Below are positions 1-11,329 of a stretch of 64,000 nt of DNA, one piece after another. Positions within the stretch are counted from its first letter, which is position 1; each line of letters opens with the position of its first letter. The stretch comes from Mimachlamys varia (lineage: Eukaryota > Mollusca > Bivalvia > Pectinida > Pectinidae): the NCBI GenBank assembly GCA_947623455.1, contig OX392527.1, positions 29,752,201-29,816,200 of the forward strand. Reading direction: 5' to 3'. The notes below the pieces were generated by a model that saw nothing but the letters and a program-made list of their open reading frames with translations, was not told the DNA's origin and did not search any database. The position numbers and the translations under genes are program-made.

Positions 1-1800
1 TTTTCAATATACTTGAATGTAAATTGGTATATAAATACAAAAAAAACGTTAATAGTGTATATTAAATGAAATATAAGACATCAGAACTGTTAGGTAAACA
101 ATAATTTTTTATTATATTTATGTCCTGTACATGCTAGAAAGTTTTGGGAACAACTCTAACAGTAATTATCATGATTTCATAGTTTCTAGTTTTGAAATGA
201 AAGAAGGTTGTTTGTGAAAATAACTACATAAGATTCATATATATATATTTATATATTAAAATCATAAATATTAACTAATGATAAAGCCAGCTTCTAAGTA
301 CTAGCAGACAACACAGGTGAAGTGAAGTACAGGTAAGAATCGCAAGTTGTTGGGATCTTCACACCTTATATCAGACCTGATACAGGTAAACTTTGACCAG
401 GAAGGGTTGAGGCCTGAGGGGGTCATTATCTAATTAGCTGGCCAAGTGTAAGCCTGTCCAAATCTTCACACATCTTTTGTGATCAGATCTGATACAGACA
501 AAACATTGCATAGGGAGGGGGCAAGGCCTAATTATAAAAAGCCATTCATTGTTTTGGGCTTCTGGTCAAACACAGGTAAATTTAACCAGTCATGCATGAA
601 GCATTCCTGTGGTCATCACAGCATGGAGCCTCTAATTACTTGTCCTCCAGCGATAAGGTAGCCAGTGCCCAAATGTACCTGCAAGCTATAACTTGGCTCA
701 GTGCCCACAGGTACAGAGGCTCTGCTGGGTTTCCAGTCATGTGACAATTTCTATTGATATTACAGACATTTCTATTGATTTTACTGTGCATGTCTTAATG
801 TCAAAATTTTCTGGTAATGTAACAGCACATATATTAATCCACCAGTACATATATTAATCCACCAGAAATTATATTGATGTGCTGGTTTTCTATTAATGAT
901 TAAGAGTGGGGCGAGGATATCAAACTTTTTATAATCCCTAGTGGTCCTAGCTAGCTTTTCTATATTTTTATCATTAATCATGATACAAAAAACTGCGGGA
1001 CAAATGCAAATTAGTTCAAAATAATTTGTGTATGGTTAAAACATATACCGTAATTTTGTGCATATAGTGCACACTTTTTTAGGGAAAATAATCAAAACTG
1101 AATGTTTCAAGAAGGGGGTGCAAGAACATACAAAAACCAGTCTTTGGTTGTGATTATATATCTATCGTAAATTTTTTCGGATATTTTCAGAATGATTTGA
1201 AATAAAGAAATATCCTCACAGTACTGAGTTGTATTCCTGGCATTGTGATCCTCAACATTTTAATATTTGTAGTTACATGTAGTTATTTTGTCTCATTTTT
1301 CTTGAGAGACTGTCTGATTATGATCAGATACAATGGTTGTGGTACCTTCCCCTAACCTAGGTATCAGGACCTAACTTCCTAGTCCCTTGGAGCTACTGGA
1401 TTTACAGAATGATCTGGTGAAGGCAAATGCTTTGAACAATCTGACTATTTTGAGCATGATGGTAAGAACCACCTGTGTACCGACAGTTGCTGACTGATGT
1501 AACACAGTAATCAGTGATCACTCTACATGAAAGGAGGCTCATCTTTTTGTTGTCTATGGAATCCATCTGCACCCAAGTAAACCCTGGAGAAGTTATCATC
1601 ATGTGATACTAGACTTAAACATTATAACGAGAATAAGCGTGTTAAGATTTTGATTTCAGTTAAATCTTATAAAGTCTTATAAAGTACAGTATTCCTTAGC
1701 CTTTGAGGTTATGACACAGACCAGGTCACTGTGTACAACATGTTAATTAAACCAATGAAAGCTGTACTTATGTGACTGGTAATTACACTGATTCTACTTA
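1..1800. other. Gene-free stretch, intron or flank of the KIND gene
   Basis: I see no coding exon here. The only structure is a diverged duplication of about 110 bp (both copies carry ATCTTCACAC followed by ATCAGA and CTGATACAG, near 357 and 463) and a 20-bp tandem doublet near 823-863. Because the KIND gene runs leftwards past 4173, this is probably intron of that gene. Confidence 0.4.
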
Positions 1801-2959
1801 CCGTATTTTACCGGGAATAAGCCCCCTCCCACGAATAAGCCCCATCCCCACTTTGGCAAAGGTTCTTGGAACAGGGTGGGAGCCTGGGAATAAGCCCCCA
1901 CCCTAAATTTTGTCTTTCTCTCAATAAAAAGCATGTTACTTTCTTTTTAATTTTGTGTCTGAACATAAAATATATCAAACTGTGTGCAAAAAAATATCTA
2001 TAAGGCTAAACTTGAAATAAAACATTGTTAAGCTGGTGTTAAGAACACCATACTTTCATGTTTGAACTGGTTGTGCATTTTGCAAACTTTGAACAAAAAC
2101 GAAATATTATTCTTGTACTTGATCCATTATATGCAAGTCTGTATTGATAAAGAAAATAAAGAAAATATATTTTATAGTGATAAAGCAAAAGTAAATTCAT
2201 TTTGAAGTAGTTTGTTGCCAAGTAGTTTGTTTCAAATCTAACCTTTCTGTCAATATCAGTTCGTTAAATTTGTCATTCTGAAATTTGTAACAACCGGCTC
2301 TCTGAGAAAACAAGATGGCTGCCTTCAGATGGCCTTAGCGTTTTTTGGAAGACTTTTATCCATAAATACATGTCTCTTGCTCTTAATGCTTCCAGACTCA
2401 ATGCAGATAAGTTGGTTTGTTGTTTTTGTATGATTCATGCATTGGTTTTGTGTTAATTTTACCTTGTTTACTCAAATTTCTTAAGCTATCTACTGCCTTG
2501 CAGGCCTATCACAAATCTCGTAATGGCAGTAGCCAAACGACAAGCAGTCTTATTGTCATGCTATTAATTCCTTTTACACATCTGAATGTTATTATTGTAT
2601 CTTAATGAATACTTCTTAACTTTTAAATGAAAATTCATTCAAGATGATGCTTGATAAATTGAATGATCTAAACCAATTGCTAATAGAAAATCTGTTAACA
2701 GCACCCATCAATCGGTGAATGGCATCAATTTGTAGTGACTGTTTTTTAAATATTCTGAATGTAAATTACTATTTTAACAAAACAAACAACTAGAATTACA
2801 TTACTGGTATAGTGTGCACTGAGTTCCTAGATCAAAACAGTAGAATATCCAAAATGGCGGACTTATGTGAACAGGGGTGTATTCGGGAATAAGACCCCTC
2901 CCTACTTTTGATCAATTATTTTTCTCAGGGGGTGGGGGCTTATTCCCGGTCAAATACGG
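1801..2959. mobile_element. Non-autonomous DNA transposon with terminal inverted repeats
   Basis: The left end reads CCGTATTTTACCGGGAATAA and the right end is its inverse with one or two changes (CCGTATTTGACCGGGAATAA on the minus strand), followed by a C-rich run on both sides. TA flanks both ends (1799-1800 and 2960-2961), as expected for a TA target duplication. The 1.16-kb interior has no transposase reading frame, so it would need a transposase in trans. A further copy of the GGGAATAAGCCCC motif lies just inside the left end near 1887. The TA target would fit Tc1/mariner-like or related superfamilies, but I cannot assign one. Confidence 0.75.
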
Positions 2960-4172
2960 TATAAAGCCAAACAGAAAATAGTAATATAATACACTTTAAC
3001 AGCTAGGGCATACTTGGGATCAAGATATACATACATGTATACATTTTCAAAAAGTCACAAGAAATCAATTGGCATTCTATTTATCTGCAGAAACCTAATT
3101 ATGTAAACTTATGATTGGTTTTTCCCAGTACTGGTAATATACATGTAGGCTGTACCAACTAATTACAACTACTTCTGGCTGAACTGGGTCGAGCTGTAGG
3201 CAGTAGAAAGGGAAACAAAACACTGTCAGGAATTTGGGACAAATTTCTATATTACCCACTGATCACATGAACATACACCCATATAGTATAAGCCTGCCAG
3301 TGGCCAAGTATCACCACAGGCCTCCCTGTATCTTCCTGACCCAGCCACAGTACCAGACCCACAGCCAGCCTCTTCTACTGACACAGACAAATATCCCTGG
3401 TTGTTAACACTGATTGTAAAATAAACCTTACCCAGTGGCAGTTCATTAACTCAATAACATGGGTTATATGGCAACTCATTAGAAAGACAAGGCTCAAACT
3501 GATTGTCAGAAATTCTCAGTAATTAGGCCCATCATAGTTGATTAGTGGAGGGCACAGGCAAAAGAACCAGATGCACCCACCCGATGCTACTGGGGAGTGT
3601 AGACCCCTCCCACCAGTAAAACTATCGTCCTCAAACAATTTGTTCTAATTAGTTGTTAAGTATAATTCCTAATTTTTTGTCTACAATGCTATGTTCTCTA
3701 ATTTATGAATAGTTATCGGCCCACAAAAGGCACCACTCAACTTGTCAAGAGAGCCTGATGTCAAGGTTGAACATTAGAGGGTCAAGGTTAAATAAACTGT
3801 TTGAAAAAAACTAATAATCTTCCAGCCTGGAGCAAGCTACACGACAAAGATCATCAGTCTAAATTAAATAATTCTTTTAATAATATCAGAAAATATTAAG
3901 TTTTCAAGACATGTGACTCATGCTTCAGAGACTGAAAGTTGATCAGCTGTATTGTCATTCATCTTAACCTACTTATAGCAAGCAAACAAAAGGACAATCA
4001 GGATGATTATATATTTTGACCTTGAGATATATACAGTAAGCAATCATGACTCTAAGATTCATACTTTAATAGAAGAAGTCCTTTAATATCAAAATCATAT
4101 CATTTATCACCCAAAACGTTTATGTAAATTTATCTAAGTGACTGTGTTCACTACACAAGATCAGAGGCTGAC
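2960..4172. other. No gene seen; probable intron
   Basis: AT-rich sequence with no exon that continues the KIND reading frame. The next exon of that gene must lie further left, outside the window, or be too short to recognise. Confidence 0.4.
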
Positions 4173-4339
4173 CTTTTCTGTGTCGACCCCTTCTGAGTCT
4201 GGTATCTGCCTCAGCTCTGGCGCAGCATAGGCGTGGCCTTCAGTCCCACCAGTGTGTGGAAACTGTACCTCCCTGCCACTGGTGAAGGTCAGGGTATCCG
4301 GGCATATAACGAAATTTGGACGCCCCTCATGTCCTTCAC
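4173..4339 (-). CDS. KIND-domain protein, second coding exon (partial gene)
   Basis: Minus-strand exon with acceptor TTGACAG and donor AAG/GTCAGC. It opens by completing a split glycine codon (2 nt) and ends in phase 0, which matches the donor at 6711. The translation contains FVICPDTLTFTSGREVQF and, further on, AYAAPEL. That is the second half of a KIND (kinase non-catalytic C-lobe) domain of the PTPN13/FRMPD2 type, where a P-x-x-L-x-F strand is followed by an APE-like motif. The next exon should carry the conserved YSLGMTL helix but is not in the window. The two exons together make the family call strong; which member (a PTPN13-like phosphatase or a FRMPD2-like scaffold) cannot be told without the FERM, PDZ or phosphatase exons. 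Confidence 0.75.
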
Positions 4340-4639
4340 CTGTCAAGGAAATACCATATTTACTTAATTAGGAGAAATCAAACAATACCTACAGGACGTT
4401 GAAACACTTAATGGAACTCTGTTATTGTAAGCAGAAATGTTTAATATCAGCATGTAAACAGCAGTTGCTGAGTTAAACTGTTCAATGTATATAATAATAT
4501 ATTGGAGATGTAGGTTTGCTATGCTGGAACTGAACAGGTGTACTCAATTTTCAGTATTTGAGGTATTATTGTAGTTACTTTAGAGCAAATACACTATATA
4601 TTTGAGATGAAGAGTGTTATCACAGAACAAATGCACACC

Positions 4640-5290
4640 AATACCTGTGGATTGTTTCAGTACATGTGTACACTATTATCTGTATATTTGAGGCATGAAG
4701 TAGCTACGTTAGAACAGGTGTACACTTTTACATAAACGTACCTGTATATTGGAGTAAATGTAGATTAGTAATATCAGCTAGTACAGGTGTACACAATACT
4801 AGCTGTATATAGGAGGTGTAGAGTAGATAGTTACAATAAAATAGGTGTATACTATTACCTGTATATTGGAGGTGTATATAGGGTTGATGTTAAAACAGGT
4901 GTACACAAATTATACCTGTATATTGGAGGTGTATATCTGACATATCACTCAATACAGGTGTATACACAATTACCTGTATACTGAAAGTGTAAAGAATGTT
5001 ATGCCGGAGGTGTATAGGCTAGGGTTGGTGTAAGAACAGGTGTAAACAAATTATTCCTGTATATTGGAGGTGTATATCTGATATATCACTCAATACAGGT
5101 GTATACACAATTACCTGTATACTGGAAATGTAAAGAGTGTTATGCCGGAGGTGTATAGGGTTGGTGTAAGAACAGGTGTACACAAATTATACATGTATAG
5201 TGGAGGTGTATAGTGTGTTATGTTGGAGGTGTATATTTGATATTATATTGAAATAGAACAGGTGTACAATATGGTAATCTGTATTCGTAT
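4640..5290. repeat. Irregular minisatellite with CTGTATATTGGAGGTGTA motif
   Basis: Degenerate tandem repeats in which ACAGGTGTACAC, TACCTGTATATTGG and AGGTGTATA recur every 50-125 bp. The most recent pair is near 4900-5150, where blocks of about 120 bp are almost identical. It lies in the intron between the two KIND exons. The short reading frame at 4787-4984 is only repeat translation. Confidence 0.75.
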
Positions 5291-5555
5291 ATTAAGGTGT
5301 GTGTATATATAGAATAAAGTTGTACATTACAGAACATGTGTATTCTACAGTCAATACAGAGAATAACTTATATAATTGGAGGTGAAAAGTTGTGATAGAA
5401 ACTAATGGGTGTACGCTAAACACCTGTATTATGCTGTAATATGAAGTGTGCAAAAGAATATATATATATATATATATATTTACAGTCTACACTGACATTC
5501 ACTCGATAACCATTACTCAACAGACTATCATTATCACTGCATAACTGTAGTCAAA

Positions 5556-5690
5556 CACGTGACAAATTTCTATGACGTCGACAACAATTCATGTGGGCAG
5601 AGCTATGCAAATCCTACAGTTTGAAACACAATTGTGTGACGTCACCAACAATTAACGTAGGCGGAGCTTGCAAATTTCATGCTGTTACAT
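5556..5690. promoter_or_regulatory. Duplicated block with CRE-like, GC-box-like and octamer-like sites
   Basis: Two diverged copies of a block of about 68 bp. The first has TGACGTC, an AACAATT motif, a GGGCAGAGC box and ATGCAAAT. The second has a full TGACGTCA, AACAATTAACG, GGCGGAGC and TGCAAATTT in the same order. The ordered conservation of four motifs in both copies suggests a regulatory module or a small duplicated element. It sits within the first coding intron of the KIND gene. Function is inferred from motif resemblance only. Confidence 0.3.
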
Positions 5691-5800
5691 TTATTGAAAC
5701 ATTCCCACGTTTATTAGTTTTGAAATGATATCTGTGTCCGAAGATTTGACTATGATGAACAAAATAGTTACGAACATTTCACAGAAAGATACTGTAAATA

Positions 5801-6061
5801 TAAGGATAAACTTTCTATTTTGTTTAGGTTATCGGGGGATAACTACAATGGAAAACGGGTAAATTATACATAACCGGCTTTGCCGGTTAGTGAATTTACC
5901 CGTTTTCCATTGTAGTTTCTATTTTGTTTAGGTTATCGGGGGATAACTACAATGGAAAACGGTTAAATTATACATAACCGGCTTCGCCGGTTAGTGAATT
6001 TACCCGTTTTCCATTGTAGTTATCCCCCGATAACCTAAACAAAATAGAAAGTTAATCCTTA
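5801..6061. mobile_element. Nested foldback (MITE-like) element
   Basis: Long arms (TAAGGATAAACTTTCTATTT on the left, its inverse on the right with one change) enclose a unit whose arms run more than 50 bp. The interior carries a smaller hairpin AACCGGC-TTT-GCCGGTT. The unit is present nearly twice: a first copy (5801-5914) lost its outer right arm and runs straight into a second, complete copy (5915-6061). The loop is TTT in the first copy and TTC in the second. The single strand should fold into a very stable structure. No reading frame is present. It lies in an intron of the KIND gene. Confidence 0.8.
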
Positions 6062-6710
6062 AATAACGTAAAAAATATATCACATCCATAGCTTTATTAT
6101 ATCACAAAAATCTATTTAAAAAAGATTTACATGTAGTCTAATATATATTTATGTATTAGCTTATTTGACTTTCCCCTGAATTCATTTATGTTGCAATAAA
6201 AATTTCATAAGCTAAAAACTCAAACATTCAAGCAGGTTTTTCCTTTTTATTATAGATATCTGCATGATTCATGCATTACATCACTTTTGCTTTTTCCTGA
6301 TAGCTGTACCGGCACATTGCTGTTGCAGTGTAATCAGACATCTACTTGATGTGTTCCATGCTAGCCTGCCCCGGCTTATCTGTATCAGGGAGACTAAGCC
6401 TTACATAATGTGATACTGTAAATACCTCTCGGTTCTCTTAGTCCATAAGTTTCAGTCAGCGCATGGCATACGTATAAGTGTTTTCATATACTAGACTACC
6501 AGTAAAGATCAATTATGTTTTGTTTTCTTAAGGGTAATTGATAGATCTCTGACTTTTTTATCTAAAATAAATAAATAATTACATGTAGATACATGTGCAA
6601 AGTATTAAAAGCTTTAAAACTTAAAACTATAAGTAGCATAGGATGAGTCTTTTAATAACATAAATTACAAGTCATTACCATTTTATTGGAGAATTAATAT
6701 GTGCACTCAC
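6062..6710. other. Intronic sequence without recognisable features
   Basis: AT-rich sequence between the foldback element and the first KIND coding exon. No repeat, RNA gene or exon was seen. Confidence 0.4.
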
Positions 6711-6854
6711 CCTGTGCCAGAGTGTTGTGTAAGGTAAGAGCACTTTGGTAGGCAATGCCCCATATTTCTGGTTCCGTAAGAGGTGCTCCCCGAACCTCTA
6801 GGACCTCAAATAGAGACACTGACACTTCAGCTACTGGCATCTTCCTTTTTATAC
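6711..6854 (-). CDS. KIND-domain protein, first coding exon
   Basis: Minus-strand exon with acceptor CTCTTTGTAG and donor CAGG/GTGAGTGC. The likely start ATG is at 6838-6840, giving MPVAEVSVSLFEVLEVRG followed by APLTEPEIWGIAYQSALTL. This is the opening of a KIND domain (consensus V-S-L-x-E-x-L-E-V-R-G-x-P-L-x-E-x-E-I-W-x-x-x-x-Q-S), and in PTPN13-type proteins the domain also begins within a few residues of the first methionine. The Spire type has a different signature (WAVCYQC), so it is disfavoured. KIND is a kinase-fold, non-catalytic interaction module found in cytoskeletal and scaffolding proteins. The frame is open upstream of the ATG to the acceptor (five codons), so a coding exon further upstream is possible but not needed. 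The donor splits a glycine codon that the exon at 4339 completes. Confidence 0.8.
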
Positions 6855-8274
6855 CTACAAAGAGAATAAATACAATGTGAATCTTTGGGTACAGAACTAG
6901 CTCTTCAGTTTAACTAACGGAAAAACCAGTATTTTATAATGTTGAATACAATATGGGAGGTGGGGGTCACAAAAAGTGCCCCCGGCTTATATCTATATCT
7001 GGAATAGCCCTCACATCAACACAAAATAACTATATGTATATTACTCCATTGCAAAAAGAAAATGATGCACTTATTTAGCTGAATTGTATCTGAACTGACG
7101 AAAGTTAAACTGTTAAAATATATTAATAAATCACTTAATTATACAGTGATTTTAAAAGAAAGATCGAATTTCAATGTGTCAATTGATGCCAAATTGCTTA
7201 CATTAAATAAAGTTTTATTTTATAACATTTGTTTTTCATAAATACTCCTTAATATCTTAAAAATATAATCATGCAGAAGTCCAACGCCAGACACAAGTAA
7301 ATTTGTCTGGAAGCTTAAAAGGTAAAGGAAGAAATGGACTCCGAACTGGTGTTGCTTGGAGAACACACTCCAGGTAGTTGTCATGTATTACTATCCAATG
7401 CAACCATCTGAAGCTGATATGCACCTATCATGCTATGATTTCTGTTTTAAGTTTATTTTCTCTAGAATCGGAAAAAAACGCTTTTTATTAAAGAATATTT
7501 AAAGTAAAATTTGTTATATTTTAATGTCCTACGTCCTACGGATCGGCTTCCTTATAGCAAAGACAATGTAGACTGTATGTCATGACCTGATCAGGCATTC
7601 TACACGTAAAAACATTATTTTTCCCTTTTGTTCATATTTTCCCCCACTTTAATTGATTTTGAGTTCGGACTATGGTGTTGACGCTTACATATTCTCTATT
7701 TTTCCTCTATAGTAGTTGTAAATAGTGGCAAGTGTATTAATTTCAATACTCATAATACCAGTATAATGCTATCAATTTCTTTCAATTCACAGTAGGGCCT
7801 ATAGAAAATAAATAACAGGAAAGAAAGTTGTGTGATTCAATCAGGTATCAAACCCACTATCCCTCATACTAGCCTCCAAGTTAACCGCCTTTAGGGTCAT
7901 GATCTTGAGTTCTCTTTATAATTACAGAAAATTTACCAATACTCCCCCATTTTCTAATGTACTTTCATTTCAACACAACAATAACAACCATAATAAACTT
8001 AAGTTGGTCTTCAAGTCTATTTGTAACTGCATGGGCAGTCTGAACCCACAACCTATGCCTCCCAATCCATCGCTCTAACAATCAAGCTTGAATGTAAATT
8101 TCAACTACTAAGCCTGAAACTAGAAAGTGACCGTAAATATCCCACGAAAAATTAAAATCTGCCTCAAAATACTGCAGTTATCAAAGGCACTAGCCTTGTC
8201 TGCCAAACACCTATAATATAAGATGTGTGACAGACAAGGTTAATTTACTGTAAGTTATCATATACTTATCATAT
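6855..8274. other. Intron or 5' flank of the KIND gene
   Basis: No exon seen. It holds one degenerate end of the dispersed foldback family (7613-7700, listed separately). The rest is AT-rich and unstructured to the eye. Confidence 0.4.
7613..7700 (+). repeat. Fragment of the dispersed 400-bp foldback family (right end)
   Basis: It matches the right end of the family described at 26936-27353: a ttgattttgagttcgga segment, then ttgacgctt, then tattctcta. Only about 85 bp are present. Confidence 0.65.
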
Positions 8275-8831
8275 ACCATATCAGTAACATAACTAATAGT
8301 GCCAACAGCTCCCTTGGTTTTCTGAGGCGAAACCTTAAAATTTCCTCTTCAAAGGTCAAGGAAAAGGCCTACAAAGCTCTAGTGAGACCTAAGCTTGAGT
8401 ATGCTAGTGTGGTTTGGGACCCGTATCTAATAAAGGATATAGACCAAATTGAGAAGGTCCAGCGGCGAGCGGCCCGCTTCGTCACATATCGCCATAGAAA
8501 CACTTCCAGTGTGGGAGCCATGATCAATGGCCTTCAGTGGCGAAGCTTGGCAACTGGTCGCCATGATGCCCGCCTCACTATGCTATACAAAATAGCCAAC
8601 AACTTGATCTCTTGCCTACCAAAGTTCTTCCGACCTTATCCGAACAGTCAGATCTTCTCGGCACTTTCATCCTCTCTCTTATCAAACTCTCTCCTAAAAA
8701 TGTACTGCTCGGAAAGAAAGCTTCTTCCCAAAAACTATCATTCAATGGAACTCTCTCCCACCTGACTTAGCCTCTAGTGCCACACTTTTGTCTTTTAAAT
8801 CAGCCATCAGTAACTATAACTACACTAATTA
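8275..8831 (+). pseudogene. Non-LTR retrotransposon fragment, C-terminal end of reverse transcriptase ORF
   Basis: The frame from about 8275 reads SLGFLRRNLK, then RPKLEYASVVWDP and IEKVQRRAARF. This is the conserved tail of the reverse transcriptase in CR1/Jockey-like LINEs. Near 8690-8705 the frame is lost: the original frame ends at 8765, while the +1 frame continues with SFFPKTIIQWNSLPPDL to a stop at 8831, the usual end of these ORFs. The copy is therefore 5'-truncated and frameshifted, a dead relic. No poly(A) tail or target duplication was found. It lies between the possible first exon and the first coding exon of the KIND gene, in antisense orientation to it. Confidence 0.8.
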
Positions 8832-9500
8832 ATATATTTCTTCCCCAGCCTGCCCATTCACCTCAAACTTGCATAATCTTCATTCTGTGGTTGTGTCACT
8901 ACTACTACATGAAGTAGGCAAGTAATTGGTAGAAGTAGAAGTACTATAATCTGACACAGTGTTCAATCCGAGAGGAGATGGGGGGGGGGGGGGCTTTAAT
9001 TCGCGACGAGAAGTTTTAATTTCAAAAATAAAACTAACTAAAACTAACTTCATATATATTACCATGGACAGAGTACACACACAGTAATTAATTAAGAAAT
9101 GTTCTCGACCTGTTCGCACGTGATATTCCCCTTGTATAACAGTATAAAGGAACCATGTATGTAGCCGAAAAATAAGAATTTGGACGTTATTTTTTCTTCT
9201 TTACTCAATACCAAATACAATGTTACAACGATTCCATATTTTTCTTTCAAATAAAGTTAGGAAGAGAAATTGTGTTCATCACTGCATGCACCGTGTCTAT
9301 CAGTGAGCTCACGTGCGGCTGCTGATAGTAATACACAGGCATATCTACAGTATAGGCTGCATGCTTATCGTACACTGTACATGTAGGCCTAGTCCTACGG
9401 CTTTTTCATGTTCTCGCCACGGAAACCTTCCGTATACGTTAAATTTCTCACGTCATGGTTACATATATATCAAGACAATACTGTCTTACGAATTACTTAC
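8832..9500. other. No gene seen
   Basis: A G homopolymer (near 8980-8992) and AT-rich sequence. Short reading frames here show no family resemblance. Confidence 0.4.
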
Positions 9501-9620
9501 CAGAAATTAGAATTATTCTGCAGCTTTAACACGAAACAAACAGCCCATCCTTGTTTATGTAGAAGAGAAGTTCTCTTCAGCCGCCATAACCTGTCAACTT
9601 CGTCTAACTGAATTTTTGTT
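9501..9620 (-). other. Possible untranslated first exon / promoter region of the KIND gene
   Basis: On the minus strand a strong donor (TTTCTG/GTAAGTAATT, exon end 9501) lies downstream of a less AT-rich stretch. That stretch contains an inverted CCAAT (near 9641), an ETS-like GGGAAGT (near 9674) and a short upstream reading frame MAAEENFSST. The orientation and distance fit a 5' untranslated exon spliced to 6854. The upstream border is not defined, and nothing proves transcription. Confidence 0.3.
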
Positions 9621-10351
9621 GACGTTTGTTCCGAGGATTTTGATTGGATGGATTTCACAGGTGCTCGCTGGCAAGGGAAGTAACTCGTATAAGCCACAGA
9701 GACGCCCAATTTTACTGCAGACAGGGACGCATATATACGTCCCTGCTACCAGAGTACTTAGTTTTACAATATTAAATTTTATATCGAAAGTAGAATTATC
9801 ATTGCAATACATGTAAATAATATAAGTTATATCGGAGAAATTTCGTAAATAGCATATAATATATATTATCACGTTACAACAGTCACATTTTTGTATACAT
9901 GTGCTGAGTGCATGCTTATTTTTCGAGGATGGTAGGTAATCACCGAGCTTAGCAAAGCATGATAAAAAATGTTATGACACCCACTAAAGTATGGCACGTC
10001 AAAGTTTAAAAATAAAAATATATTACACGACAGAAAAAATACTGCTAAATGAACTTCATATGTAACTCATGCGGGAATATGTTTCTGCGCACACGAGCAC
10101 ACTCCTGTATCCGGACCCATTTTGCAGTAATGAATATTTTGTTATCAAATTCGTGTTAATGAACTTAAAAAGCATAATATAACGATATAAACCAACAAAC
10201 AAACAAATCTATATTTTATATTCTTTGGTAAATTTGTAATTTTGCATATATACAGAAAGTTTTTTGCATTTTATAAGTTCAAATTTTATATAGATAAAAA
10301 CTGCATTGCAAATAACACTTCAATCTTTGTGGAGTCTGGCCCCGGATTCCT

Positions 10352-10493
10352 AATTTAAGGAAATCCCTTAACTTAAAAATCTCCATAGGGAAGCATTACA
10401 TAATTTAAGAAAAGCTCCTTAGCTAAGGATTTCCACTTAAATTGTGTAATGCTTTCCTATGGAGGTTTTTTAGTTAAGAAATTTCCTTAAATT
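10352..10493. mobile_element. Foldback/MITE element, about 58-bp arms
   Basis: The left arm begins AATTTAAGGAAATCCCTTAA and the right arm is its inverse with about eight changes, ending CTTAAATT. Both arms carry CTCCATAGG and GCATTACA. The loop of about 26 bp contains the palindrome CCTTAGCTAAGG. There is no coding sequence. The arms have diverged, so it is not a very recent insertion. Confidence 0.75.
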
Positions 10494-10882
10494 CTGTTAC
10501 ATATAAAATGTATATATGTGATGAATAACCTCAAGCACGACACGGAAAAAATGTGATACACAGAAACAATCATATTGTGAGATATGACATAATTTACCTG
10601 TTTTCGGTCTGTATTGTTTAATTATCAAAATATCTGCAATTGGATTCTTCATTTGTGTCTAACTTCAATATTTTATTTTATGGATATGTGTATGAAGATA
10701 TATATATAACACTGTTTATAAATATGTATATGGTCCATTTGATGCATTAGTTCCGATATTTTAGTATGGTAACTTAAATACTACAACATGAATATTTATT
10801 TTGGTAGTACATAATGCATTTTGTTTTTGCACAAAGTGATTTTATTTCCTCTGTGTTCGTGCTGTGATCGCCTCTTTGACAA

Positions 10883-11285
10883 CTAACAACACACGGATTC
10901 GAGAGATGCAGGTTGATCAGAATTATGGGCAAGTTTTATGGTCGCCATCTTTGTCTTATTGAGAAATATTCTGTATCTTTGTGTGATATGAAGATGGACG
11001 TTTTTGAATAAGCTCATTGGTGTGTTTACTTGTTGTGATTGACTGTGATACTCAGTTCTCGTTTTGAGAACTTGATGTTTACTTGGATGTGACAAATAAT
11101 TACATGGCGGGTGTCGTCGATGAAGCAGAAGACGCTTACTCTTCCAGACCACCTGGTCTTGTGCTCTTGTGCTTTTTACGAGTGTCTCCATGTAAATCTT
11201 TCTTTTGGTCCTATTTTGCCTCTAGCTTAATCGATTTTGAGTTAGGATTATGGTTTTGTTGACGCTTTGGTATTTTCTGATGTTT
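10883..11285 (+). repeat. Dispersed foldback-family copy, left end missing
   Basis: It matches the family for about 400 bp: tggtcgccatctttgtc, acttgatgtttacttgga, gtcgtcgatgaagcagaaga, cacctggtctt, and the right terminus gttttgttgacgctttgg. The left inverted repeat (AGAGAATACC) is not present. The minus-strand reading frame over it (10883-11191) is only repeat translation. Confidence 0.75.
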
Positions 11286-11329
11286 TTTTTTCTGTTCCAA
11301 GTAGTCGATATCGTTTGTATTTCATATGT

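Noticed and set aside
9313..9872. Several short overlapping frames on both strands
   Set aside because: None resembles a known family or has exon borders on both sides; only the donor at 9500 was kept as a hint of a first exon.
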